7,678 nt of DNA, taken from an uncultured Erysipelotrichaceae bacterium. Its GTDB lineage: Bacteria > Bacillota_I > Bacilli_A > RFN20 > CAG-826. Position numbers and translations under genes: made by a program. Below, piece by piece: positions 1 through 4,885 of the stretch. The DNA lies in contig CADCDV010000022.1 in the NCBI GenBank assembly GCA_902800255.1, forward strand, positions 1 to 7,678, written 5' to 3'. The notes under the pieces are model-generated. The model was not told the origin of the DNA. It was given only the letters and a program-made list of their open reading frames with translations, and did no database searches. Every line of letters starts with the position of its first letter. Position 1 is the first letter of the stretch.

Positions 1-1
1 C

Positions 2-541
2 ATAGCGCTCGCCGCGCAGACCAGGACCTACACCGGCAAGGCGCTCGCCTTCACGGGCACGGTCACGAAGACCGAATCGACTGGTGGGGTTACGTATAAG
101 TACTACTCTGATGCGGCCTGTACTAAGGAAGTGGCGGCGTCGAACGTCAAGGACGTCGGGACCTACTACGTGCGCGCCACGCTCGCCGCCGACGCCAACC
201 ACAAGGCCGCTGCGAGTAAGGTCGCCAAGCTCACGGTCGCCAAGGCGAAGAACTCGATTGCGGCCAAGGCCATCGCGCGCGCAGCCAAGCTCGTGACCGT
301 CAAGAAGAAGGCCGTCGCTGTCACTGCGCCTCTCTCCGTCACCAAGGCGCAGGGCAAGGTCACTTACGCGAAGGTCTCCGGGAACGCGGGTCTCTCGATC
401 AACAAGGCAACGGGGAAGGTCACCGTCAAGAAGGGGACCAAGAAGGGCGTCTACACCATCAAGGTGAAGGCCACCGCTGCCGGAGACGCCAACCATAAGG
501 CCGGCTATAAGACCGTCGCCTGCACCGTTACCGTGAAGTAG
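2..541 (+). CDS. C-terminal part of a secreted/surface protein with bacterial Ig-like repeats (5' truncated)
   Basis: The frame is open from the window edge to TAG at 539-541, giving 179 residues; the first internal ATG (131) is not a believable start because homologous-looking sequence continues upstream of it (TYTGKALAFTGTVTKT...GGVTYKYYSDAACTKEV). Two related beta-rich modules are visible: residues ~10-80, ending VGTYYVRATLAADANHKA, and ~84-179, ending KGVYTIKVKATAAGDANHKA. The shared DANHKA (bases 191-208 and 485-502) marks the repeat. The second module contains the G-x-[VI]-T-x-x-K-GT pattern of Ig-like folds. Composition is rich in Lys, Ala, Thr and Val with no membrane anchor or LPXTG at the end. 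Such tandem modules are usual at the C-terminus of large secreted proteins of gut actinobacteria; adhesion or wall binding is inference. The catalytic or N-terminal part lies outside the window. A perfect terminator follows. Confidence 0.7.
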   Translation: MALAAQTRTYTGKALAFTGTVTKTESTGGVTYKYYSDAACTKEVAASNVKDVGTYYVRATLAADANHKAAASKVAKLTVAKAKNSIAAKAIARAAKLVTVKKKAVAVTAPLSVTKAQGKVTYAKVSGNAGLSINKATGKVTVKKGTKKGVYTIKVKATAAGDANHKAGYKTVACTVTVK

Positions 542-573
542 CGCCCGCAGGGCAAGCCTGCCGGGTCGATGCC

Positions 574-610
574 GCGCCCCCTCTCCCACATCGGGAGAGG
601 GGGCGCTTTC
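574..610 (+). terminator. Strong intrinsic terminator of the Ig-like protein gene
   Basis: A perfect 14-bp stem (574-587 with 593-606, GCGCCCCCTCTCCC against its complement) closes a 5-base loop ACATC and is followed by TTTC. It begins 33 bases after the stop codon. The short T-run and very GC-rich stem are typical of high-GC actinobacterial terminators. Confidence 0.85.
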
Positions 611-645
611 GTGACTTCGTGAGCGCTCTAGCTGAAAGTCAGCCA

Positions 646-740
646 AACTACTCAGCAGGTATCAAAGCATGAACCATTCCGGTCTCTTTCCTGCGCGTTT
701 GCGGCCGGTGATTAGAATAATAATCACCTGCTGAGTAGTT
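646..740. repeat. 15-bp perfect inverted repeat with 65-bp spacer
   Basis: AACTACTCAGCAGGT at 646-660 is exactly complementary to ACCTGCTGAGTAGTT at 726-740. No gene is evident between the arms; the open frame on the minus strand here (662-883) has no recognisable domain or start signal. The right arm also overlaps a separate 8-bp hairpin (707-728). It could be a palindromic dispersed element, an operator or a structured RNA; nothing decides between them. Confidence 0.7.
707..728. repeat. 8-bp hairpin overlapping the right arm of the long inverted repeat
   Basis: GGTGATTA (707-714) pairs perfectly with TAATCACC (721-728) around the 6-base loop GAATAA. Bases 726-728 also belong to the long-range arm at 726-740, so the two pairings exclude one another. 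Confidence 0.6.
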
Positions 741-779
741 CTCTGCGAGGGAGTCCATTGGCGGGCTACAAATGACCGA

Positions 780-804
780 TGACAAATGAGCTGTCCCCTT
801 GTCA
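780..804. repeat. Short inverted repeat TGACAA / TTGTCA upstream of the lactonase gene
   Basis: TGACAA at 780-785 is complementary to TTGTCA at 799-804 around 13 bases that include GCTGTCCCC. ACAAATGA also occurs twice in direct orientation nearby (768-775 and 782-789). TTGTCA at 799-804 could serve as a -35 box, but no convincing -10 follows at the right distance. The arrangement resembles REP-type palindromes; that assignment is inference. Confidence 0.35.
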
Positions 805-829
805 CGGATTGCGGTACCTTAGTACATGA

Positions 830-854
830 CGTTGGAATTGCCAACGACAGGAGG
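830..854 (+). promoter_or_regulatory. Small inverted repeat and strong ribosome binding site that fixes the lactonase start
   Basis: CGTTGG (830-835) and CCAACG (841-846) form a 6-bp inverted repeat with a 5-base loop, directly followed by AGGAGG at 849-854. The Shine-Dalgarno is 6 bases from ATG 861, which makes 861 the start rather than the in-frame ATG at 786. The repeat could be an operator or a leader hairpin. Confidence 0.6.
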
Positions 855-860
855 AGCTCC

Positions 861-1553
861 ATGATTAAGATTCTGCCCGTCATCTATCGTGAGGGAGGGT
901 TTGCGACCCAGCCGTTCGCGTTCGGCGGCGAAGAGGGGCCAGCCGCCTTTGACGCCACAGTTCGTTACCGTTCCGGGCTGCAGAACTACCTTATCGACAC
1001 GGGGAAGGAGGTCATCCTCGTGGACACGGGCCTGCCTGCAGGCACTCCCGAGGAGAGCCCTGACGAGACGACGCCCATCTATACCGGACACGACGTGATG
1101 TCCTACATGGACGCGCTCGCCGCGCTCGGCTATGCGCCCAATCAGGTGTCGAAGATTCTGCTCACGCACAAGCACGCCGACCATTCCGGTGAGCTGGCAA
1201 GTTTCCCCGATGCCGAGGTGTACGTAAACGAGCACGAATTGGATGCAGCTGAGCTGCAGGGGTTGGCGAATCTTGTGCCGGTGACCTTCACCGACGGCCC
1301 GTACAAGAACTTCCCCGAGAGCCAAGAGGTTGCCGATGGCGTGTGGTTCATTCGCGCCGAGGGTCACACCAAGGGTAATGCCATCGTTATCGTGGAGGAT
1401 GCGGAGGAGGGGCTCTTCTACCTGATTCACGGTGACGTGACCTACGTTGACGAGGCACTCTACGCGAACAAGCTGTCGGTGGTGTTCGAGGACCTCGGCA
1501 AGGCACGGGAGACCATGGATCGGGTGCGCGAGTTCGTGAGCGCCAACCCAACC
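861..1553 (+). CDS. N-acyl-homoserine-lactonase-like metallo-beta-lactamase-fold hydrolase (3' end lost at the junction)
   Basis: The 231 residues seen form most of a metallo-beta-lactamase-fold hydrolase of the AHL-lactonase-like group, usually about 250-280 residues. The order is: N-terminal strands with NYLIDTGKEVILVDTGLP (42-59), the metal motif THKHADHSG (102-110; H103, H105, D107, H108), the third His in RAEGHTKGN (H169), and the bridging Asp in IHGDVTY (D192). The terminal SHD/THT motif that supplies the last metal-ligand His should come about 6-10 residues after VREFVSANPT and is absent because the sequence switches to ArgS. No signal peptide is seen, so the enzyme is cytoplasmic. The substrate cannot be told from sequence; many members of this group in gut actinobacteria are not proven quorum-quenching enzymes. 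It starts at 861 behind AGGAGG and appears to be its own transcription unit. GC-rich codons match the upstream Ig-like gene. Confidence 0.8.
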
Positions 1554-2804
1554 GGCGACCTTCACTTAGGCCACACCAGGGGCGCTGCTCTTGGCGACAG
1601 CGTTTGCAACATCCTCGCCAAAGCCGGATACGACGTTACCCGTGAGTACTACCTCAACAACTGCGGCAACCAAGTCGAACACCTTGGTCACTCCGTGAGA
1701 GCCCGTTACCACGAACTCTTCGGTGAGCCTCTTGACCTTGGGGATGACGACTATCATGGCGTCGACCTCATCAAGATCGCCGAAGGCATCAAAGAGCAAT
1801 ATGGCGACAAGTGGTTAAAGGACACCAAAGAATCCCATGACTTCTTCATCGAGCACGGCATCGAAGTCGAGCTCGGAAAGATCATGAAGGATCTTAGCGA
1901 CTTCGGAGTCCACTTCGACAAGATCAGCAAAGAATCCGATATCCGCGCTGGATCAACCATCGCTGACACAATCGCTTTCCTTAAGGAAAAAGGTTATGTC
2001 TATGAAAGCGAAGGAGCCACCTATCTTAGAACCAGCGACTTCTTAGACGACAAAGACCGTCCAATCATCAAGAAAGATGGTTGCTACACTTACTTCTTAC
2101 CAGACGTTTGCTACCACTACGAGAAGATGAACCGTGGTTTCGACCAGCTCATCGTCATGCTTGGTGCCGACCACTTTGGTTACATTAACCGTATGAAGAG
2201 CGCACTCATGATGAAAGGCTATTCGCCAGATGCCTATGAAGCCGACATCTACCAGATCGTCCGCGTCTACAAAGACGGGGAAGAGGTCAAGATGTCCAAG
2301 CGTACTGGCAAAGCCATCACCCACAGGGAACTCGTTGCCGAAGTCGGCAAGGACGCCGTCAGATATTTCTTCGCTGAAAGAAATGGTGATACCCACCTCG
2401 ACTTCGATCTTAATTTGGCTACTAGCCACAGCAAAGACAACCCAGTCTACTATGCCCAATACGCCCATGCGCGCTGCACTTCCCTTCTTGAAATGGGAAA
2501 AGACATGGTTGACGATTCCATCACTCCAGTCTTGGCAAGTGCCAAAGAAGGTGATATTTTGAAGCAACTCGCCCAATTTCCGAGTATGATAGAGGCTGCG
2601 GCGAATGCGAGAGCGCCTTACAAGGTTGCCAACTACATTCAGAAATTAGCCCAGCTGATTCATGAATACTATGCCGCGACGAAAATCATCGATCGCGAAG
2701 ACAAGGTGAGCACCGCTTCGAGATTATCCCTCATCAAAGCTTGCCGCATTGTCATAAGAAATGCCCTAGCTCTCTTGGGTGTCAGTGCCCCTGATAAAAT
2801 GTAA
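1530..2804 (+). CDS. argS: Arginyl-tRNA synthetase, class I (5' end missing)
   Basis: ArgS attaches arginine to tRNA-Arg with ATP in the cytoplasm. About 424 residues are present against the usual ~550-560, so the N-terminal additional domain (~115-130 residues, which contacts the tRNA elbow) is missing. Visible in order, numbered from ATG 861: EFVSANPTGDLHLGH with the HIGH-type signature HLGH at 235-238; GYDVTREYYLNN (257-268); the tyrosine-rich core and GADHFGYINRMKSAL (435-449); the KMSKS-type loop KMSKRTG at 477-483; DLNLATSHSKDNPVYYAQYAHARCTSLL (516-543), which is the anticodon-domain entry typical of ArgS; and the family C-terminus LGVSAPDKM. The gene ends in TAATAA and rpoE follows 15 bases later, so they are probably cotranscribed. 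The promoter and real start lie on another contig. No inactivating change is visible in the part present. Confidence 0.95.
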   Translation, partial: EFVSANPTGDLHLGHTRGAALGDSVCNILAKAGYDVTREYYLNNCGNQVEHLGHSVRARYHELFGEPLDLGDDDYHGVDLIKIAEGIKEQYGDKWLKDTKESHDFFIEHGIEVELGKIMKDLSDFGVHFDKISKESDIRAGSTIADTIAFLKEKGYVYESEGATYLRTSDFLDDKDRPIIKKDGCYTYFLPDVCYHYEKMNRGFDQLIVMLGADHFGYINRMKSALMMKGYSPDAYEADIYQIVRVYKDGEEVKMSKRTGKAITHRELVAEVGKDAVRYFFAERNGDTHLDFDLNLATSHSKDNPVYYAQYAHARCTSLLEMGKDMVDDSITPVLASAKEGDILKQLAQFPSMIEAAANARAPYKVANYIQKLAQLIHEYYAATKIIDREDKVSTASRLSLIKACRIVIRNALALLGVSAPDKM

Positions 2805-2819
2805 TAAGGAGAAACAAAG

Positions 2820-3239
2820 ATGAAGAAAAACAAAAGCATGCGCGATTGCGCCTATGACGAATTAACTACCGCCTCCCGTTCACTTCCATTTGCCGAGCTC
2901 TATGCTCTTGTCGCCAATGACCTTGAGATGACCGAGGAAGAGAAAGCCGCCCATATCGGCGCCTTATATACCGACCTCACCCTTGATGGCCGTTTTGTTA
3001 CCCTTGATGGCAACGTCTGGGATCTCCGTTCCCGCCACACTTATGACAAGGTCCACATCTCCGCTGCTGATCTTTATGATCAGGCTGAGGCTGAGGAAGC
3101 CGCTATCGATCCAGAAGAGACCGATGAGGAAGAACTCGCCGAAGAGAGAACCGAAGAGGGCGAAGAAGGCGAAGGAAATGAGGAAGAAGAAAGCAATGGC
3201 GCTTCCGCTTCCCTTGAATCCTTTGGCATCAACGAATAA
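2820..3239 (+). CDS. rpoE: DNA-directed RNA polymerase delta subunit
   Basis: Delta is a Firmicutes-specific accessory subunit that binds core RNA polymerase, speeds recycling and sharpens promoter selectivity. The 139-residue protein has the expected two halves: an N-terminal winged HARE-HTH domain (~1-80), with LPFAELYALVANDLEMTEEEK, YTDLTLDGRFVTL and the hallmark WDLRSRHTYDKV (67-78), and a disordered, strongly acidic C-terminal tail (~88-128, almost entirely Glu/Asp with runs of EE). Length and layout match family members (about 140-190 residues). It starts at ATG 2820 behind TAAGGAG (2805-2811), 8 bases away, and sits directly downstream of argS, so it probably shares its transcript. An intrinsic terminator follows within 20 bases. 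The tail ends in an uncharged stretch SNGASASLESFGINE. Confidence 0.92.
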   Translation: MKKNKSMRDCAYDELTTASRSLPFAELYALVANDLEMTEEEKAAHIGALYTDLTLDGRFVTLDGNVWDLRSRHTYDKVHISAADLYDQAEAEEAAIDPEETDEEELAEERTEEGEEGEGNEEEESNGASASLESFGINE

Positions 3240-3253
3240 CCTTTTATCCGACA

Positions 3254-3296
3254 AAAACAGCTGGTCCAGAAATTGGTCCAGCTTTTTTCATTTTTT
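3254..3296 (+). terminator. Intrinsic terminator after argS-rpoE
   Basis: AGCTGG (3259-3264) pairs with CCAGCT (3278-3283) and CCA (3266-3268) with TGG (3274-3276), interrupted by one T-T mismatch, around a 5-base loop. Flanking A (3254-3258) and T (3284-3288) runs extend the stem, and TTTTTT at 3291-3296 adds a second T-run. Confidence 0.85.
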
Positions 3297-3350
3297 CTCT
3301 AGTAGAAAATTTGAGAAGAGTGTAAACTTTTTTTGGAGGTAATACATAGC

Positions 3351-3587
3351 ATGAATGACTTCATCAAAGCGATGGAGAAGCTCCCTTTTATTGTTAAGCT
3401 TATCCTTTGTCTTCCTTTCTTAGACCTCATCTGGTCTATCTGGAAACTCCTCAAAGGTATCAAGTCTGGCAATATCGTCATGATCATCCTCGGCATCCTC
3501 TGCATCATCCCAGGTGCTGCGATCATGTGGCTTCTTGACATCATTTGCGTCCTCATCAGTGGCCGCCCATTCTGGTTCAAAGACTAG
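3351..3587 (+). CDS. Small integral membrane protein of unknown function, 78 residues
   Basis: I do not recognise this family. The protein has a short amphipathic N-terminus (MNDFIKAMEKLP), a first hydrophobic helix at ~12-34 (FIVKLILCLPFLDLIWSIWKLL), a basic turn KGIKSG (35-40), a second hydrophobic stretch at ~42-70 with a central PGAAIMW, and an aromatic end GRPFWFKD. By the positive-inside rule the KGIKSG loop is probably cytoplasmic. ATG 3351 is chosen because GGAGG (3335-3339) lies 11 bases upstream; an in-frame TTG at 3333 would overlap that site and is rejected. It lies between two intrinsic terminators and so forms its own unit, although no clear promoter is visible in 3297-3334. Codon choice matches its neighbours. 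Strong SD, own terminator and sensible topology argue that it is a real gene. Confidence 0.8.
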   Translation: MNDFIKAMEKLPFIVKLILCLPFLDLIWSIWKLLKGIKSGNIVMIILGILCIIPGAAIMWLLDIICVLISGRPFWFKD

Positions 3588-3602
3588 TCACCAAAAGGAA
3601 TT

Positions 3603-3627
3603 AAGCCTCCCTCGTGGAGGCTTTTTT
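3603..3627 (+). terminator. Intrinsic terminator after the small membrane protein gene
   Basis: AAGCCTCC (3603-3610) pairs perfectly with GGAGGCTT (3616-3623) around CTCGT, and the T-run continues to 3627. It begins 16 bases after the stop codon. Confidence 0.9.
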
Positions 3628-3641
3628 CATGTCCAGAGGAG

Positions 3642-3647
3642 TATAAT
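3642..3647 (+). promoter_or_regulatory. Candidate -10 box (TATAAT) overlapping the first possible start of the phosphatase gene
   Basis: A perfect TATAAT lies 15 bases after the preceding T-run. It would start transcription near 3654, one base before the in-frame ATG at 3655, and would exclude ATG 3646 from that transcript. No good -35 is seen at 3617-3626, which is occupied by the terminator. The match could be a by-product of a start codon preceded by TATA. Confidence 0.35.
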
Positions 3648-4437
3648 GTTTGGTATGTGGGAAAAAGAAATCGAAGAAATGAAAAAAGCCGCTCTCTTAG
3701 CGGAAAAGAAAATCCTTGAGGTCTATCATTCCTCATTCAAGGTCGAGACCAAATCCGATGATTCGCCAGTCACCGAAGCCGATAAGGCCGCTGACAAAAT
3801 AATCAAAGATTATCTCGCAGAGAAATTCCCTGATTACGCCTTCCTCACCGAAGAAAGCGTCGATACCAAAGAAAGGCTCAAAAAGGACTTCGTCTTCATC
3901 ATCGATCCAGTCGATGGGACAGTGGAGTTCGTCAACAAGACCGGCGGTTTCAGCACGAACATCGCCTTATGCTACAAACATGAAATTGTGGCAGGGGTCA
4001 TTAACATCCCTCTAGAGAAAACGACATATTTCGCCATCAGAGGCGGTGGCGCCTGGAAAGAAGAACGAGACAAAAATCCACTTCGCATCCATGTCTCGGA
4101 TAGAGTCGGAAAGAACCTCCGCGCCCTCATTTCCATCAGCCATCTTATTGATAAAGAAAAAGAACAAATCGCAAGACATAAGGAGTGCTTCGAATCGGTC
4201 ACGCCATGCGGTGCCGCAACCAAGTTCTGCCGCATCGCGGAAGGGGCAGCGGATGTCGCTGTCCGCTATAGCGTCGGCACCAAAGAATGGGATACGGCAG
4301 CAGGGGAGATTCTCCTTGAAGAAGCCGGTGGCTATTTCACCAATCTTCACCTTGAGAAATACACCCATAACAGGGAAGACGTCTATAACCGCGATGGTTA
4401 TGTAGTCGTCAACGACATGAGGAACGCTCTTTTATAA
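3646..4437 (+). CDS. cysQ: Inositol-monophosphatase-superfamily phosphatase, CysQ-like 3'(2'),5'-bisphosphate nucleotidase
   Basis: CysQ-type enzymes use Mg2+ to hydrolyse 3'-phosphoadenosine 5'-phosphate (pAp) to AMP, removing a by-product of sulfate activation and of acyl-carrier-protein loading. The 263-residue protein carries the superfamily signatures in order: DDSPVTEADKAAD (38-50), the metal ligand Glu in LTEES (67-71), IIDPVDGTVEFVNKTGGFSTNIAL (85-108; D87 and D90 bind metal), and KEWDTAAGEILLEEAGG (213-229; D216). The EFVN...GGF segment and WDTAAG favour CysQ over true inositol monophosphatase, but pAp specificity is inference. Length is normal for the family. Two starts are possible: ATG 3646, only 4 bases after AGAGGAG (3635-3641), or ATG 3655, three residues later, which would suit a leaderless mRNA. 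It is a single-gene unit that converges on the NifU-domain gene. Confidence 0.85.
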   Translation: MFGMWEKEIEEMKKAALLAEKKILEVYHSSFKVETKSDDSPVTEADKAADKIIKDYLAEKFPDYAFLTEESVDTKERLKKDFVFIIDPVDGTVEFVNKTGGFSTNIALCYKHEIVAGVINIPLEKTTYFAIRGGGAWKEERDKNPLRIHVSDRVGKNLRALISISHLIDKEKEQIARHKECFESVTPCGAATKFCRIAEGAADVAVRYSVGTKEWDTAAGEILLEEAGGYFTNLHLEKYTHNREDVYNRDGYVVVNDMRNALL

Positions 4438-4466
4438 AATAAGCGCGTTTTGCAAAGGATTTTATG

Positions 4467-4499
4467 AAAAAAAGCTGGGTTTTCCAGCTTTTTATTTTT
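4467..4499. terminator. Bidirectional terminator between convergent genes
   Basis: AAGCTGG (4472-4478) pairs with CCAGCTT (4484-4490) around GTTTT, with A-run 4467-4473 on the left and T-run 4489-4493 plus 4495-4499 on the right, so it can work on both strands. On the minus strand it begins at the stop codon of the NifU-domain gene (4492-4494). Confidence 0.85.
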
Positions 4500-4797
4500 C
4501 TTCGTCGAGCTTTTTGTATTGCTCTTCTTTGCGTTTGAGATATGGATCAAGGACATCAAGCGGAGCACTCATCGCGCCTTCGCATCTGATGACGCCTGGG
4601 ACCTCTTCAACGAGGATGGTCTCAATGCCTTGGGAGATATCCGCATCGGCATAGGCACAACCTTCGCATGCGCCAACCATGTTGACGTAGACGACTCCGT
4701 CTTTGAAGCCAACGTACTCAACGTTGCCTCCTTCCCTTTGAAGGAATGGGCGGATTTTGCCTAGGACTGTTTCAATTTGCTTGTCGATCTCTTCCAT
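4492..4797 (-). CDS. NifU C-terminal-domain Fe-S cluster scaffold/carrier protein
   Basis: NifU C-terminal domains bind a [4Fe-4S] cluster between two subunits and hand it to apo-enzymes in the cytoplasm. The 101-residue protein has the domain at ~3-76: VLGKIRPFLQREGGNVEYVGFKDGVVYVNMVGACEGCAYADADISQGIETILVEEVPGV, with the ligand pair C44-x-x-C47 in GACEGC and the DGG-type motif as EGG (22-24). A third Cys (C72) and a charged 25-residue tail (APLDVLDPYLKRKEEQYKKLDEEK) extend beyond the core. It stands alone, without a NifS/SufS or SufU gene next to it, as the Nfu-type carriers often do. No Shine-Dalgarno is visible before ATG 4797 (upstream bases on its strand are TTCGGTGCGTT), and a likely -10 box lies only 12 bases away, so translation from a near-leaderless mRNA is possible. 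Confidence 0.9.
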   Translation of the reverse strand: MEEIDKQIETVLGKIRPFLQREGGNVEYVGFKDGVVYVNMVGACEGCAYADADISQGIETILVEEVPGVIRCEGAMSAPLDVLDPYLKRKEEQYKKLDEEK

Positions 4798-4809
4798 AAC
4801 GCACCGAAT

Positions 4810-4837
4810 ATTGTAGCCACTTTTTCTTTATGTACAA
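4810..4837 (-). promoter_or_regulatory. Candidate promoter of the NifU-domain gene
   Basis: On the minus strand TACAAT (4815 down to 4810) is a 5/6 match to the -10 consensus. TTGTAC (4837-4832) 16 bases upstream is a poor -35, matching only TTG. Predicted start of transcription is near 4803, leaving about 6 bases before ATG 4797. Confidence 0.45.
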
Positions 4838-4846
4838 GCAAAGTGG
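4817..4846. promoter_or_regulatory. 7-bp inverted repeat in the divergent promoter region, possible operator
   Basis: CCACTTT (4817-4823) and AAAGTGG (4840-4846) are exact complements around 16 bases that contain the palindrome TGTACA (4831-4836). The arms flank the -35 region of the minus-strand promoter, and the right arm ends about 37 bases upstream of the predicted plus-strand start of transcription. A protein bound here could act on both genes; this is inference from position only. Confidence 0.4.
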
Positions 4847-4870
4847 TAAGACGGCTTCAAGATAATCCGT

Positions 4871-4876
4871 TATAAT
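4871..4876 (+). promoter_or_regulatory. Perfect -10 box (TATAAT) of the RQC-like protein / peptidase operon
   Basis: TATAAT lies 9 bases before ATG 4886, predicting transcription from about 4883 and a 3-base leader. No -35 resembling TTGACA is seen around 4847-4853. No Shine-Dalgarno exists in AACGAAGTT between box and start, which fits a leaderless transcript. Confidence 0.6.
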
Positions 4877-4885
4877 AACGAAGTT

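Larger units (their letters stand above)
861..2804 (+). other. Chimeric open frame: lactonase N-part joined in frame to arginyl-tRNA synthetase C-part
   Basis: A single 647-residue frame runs from ATG 861 to TAA 2802-2804. Residues 1 to ~231 match a metallo-beta-lactamase-fold lactonase and residues ~224-647 match ArgS from just before its HIGH motif to its natural C-terminus. The overlap EFVSANPT (bases 1530-1553) is expected in both: lactonases of this family end with a helix followed by FVxxNPTVYL, and ArgS begins its catalytic core with EFVSANPTGxLHxGH. Base composition and codon choice change at this point. Each parent loses an essential part (the last metal-binding His of the lactonase, the N-terminal tRNA-binding domain of ArgS), so a functional fusion is unlikely. 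I read it as an assembly chimera; the two halves are described separately. Confidence 0.85.

Noticed and set aside
646..740. CRISPR array or terminal inverted repeats of an insertion sequence
   Set aside because: There are only two arms in inverted orientation, no direct repeats with spacers, and no transposase or target duplication.
786..860. Upstream in-frame start at ATG 786 for the lactonase frame
   Set aside because: AGGAGG at 849-854 is correctly placed for ATG 861, and the 25 extra residues do not resemble the start of the family.
662..883. 73-residue open frame on the minus strand
   Set aside because: It overlaps the inverted repeats and the lactonase start region, and no domain or start signal is recognised.
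819..1565. 248-residue open frame on the minus strand
   Set aside because: It is the antisense of the lactonase coding sequence in GC-rich DNA, where long shadow frames are common; its translation shows no domain.
2097..2576. 159-residue minus-strand frame opposite argS
   Set aside because: It is antisense to clearly conserved ArgS motifs, with no SD and no recognisable domain.
861..2804. A new fusion enzyme linking quorum quenching to tRNA charging
   Set aside because: Both partners are cut at a word they share, each loses an essential element, and the composition changes at the same point; artefact is simpler.
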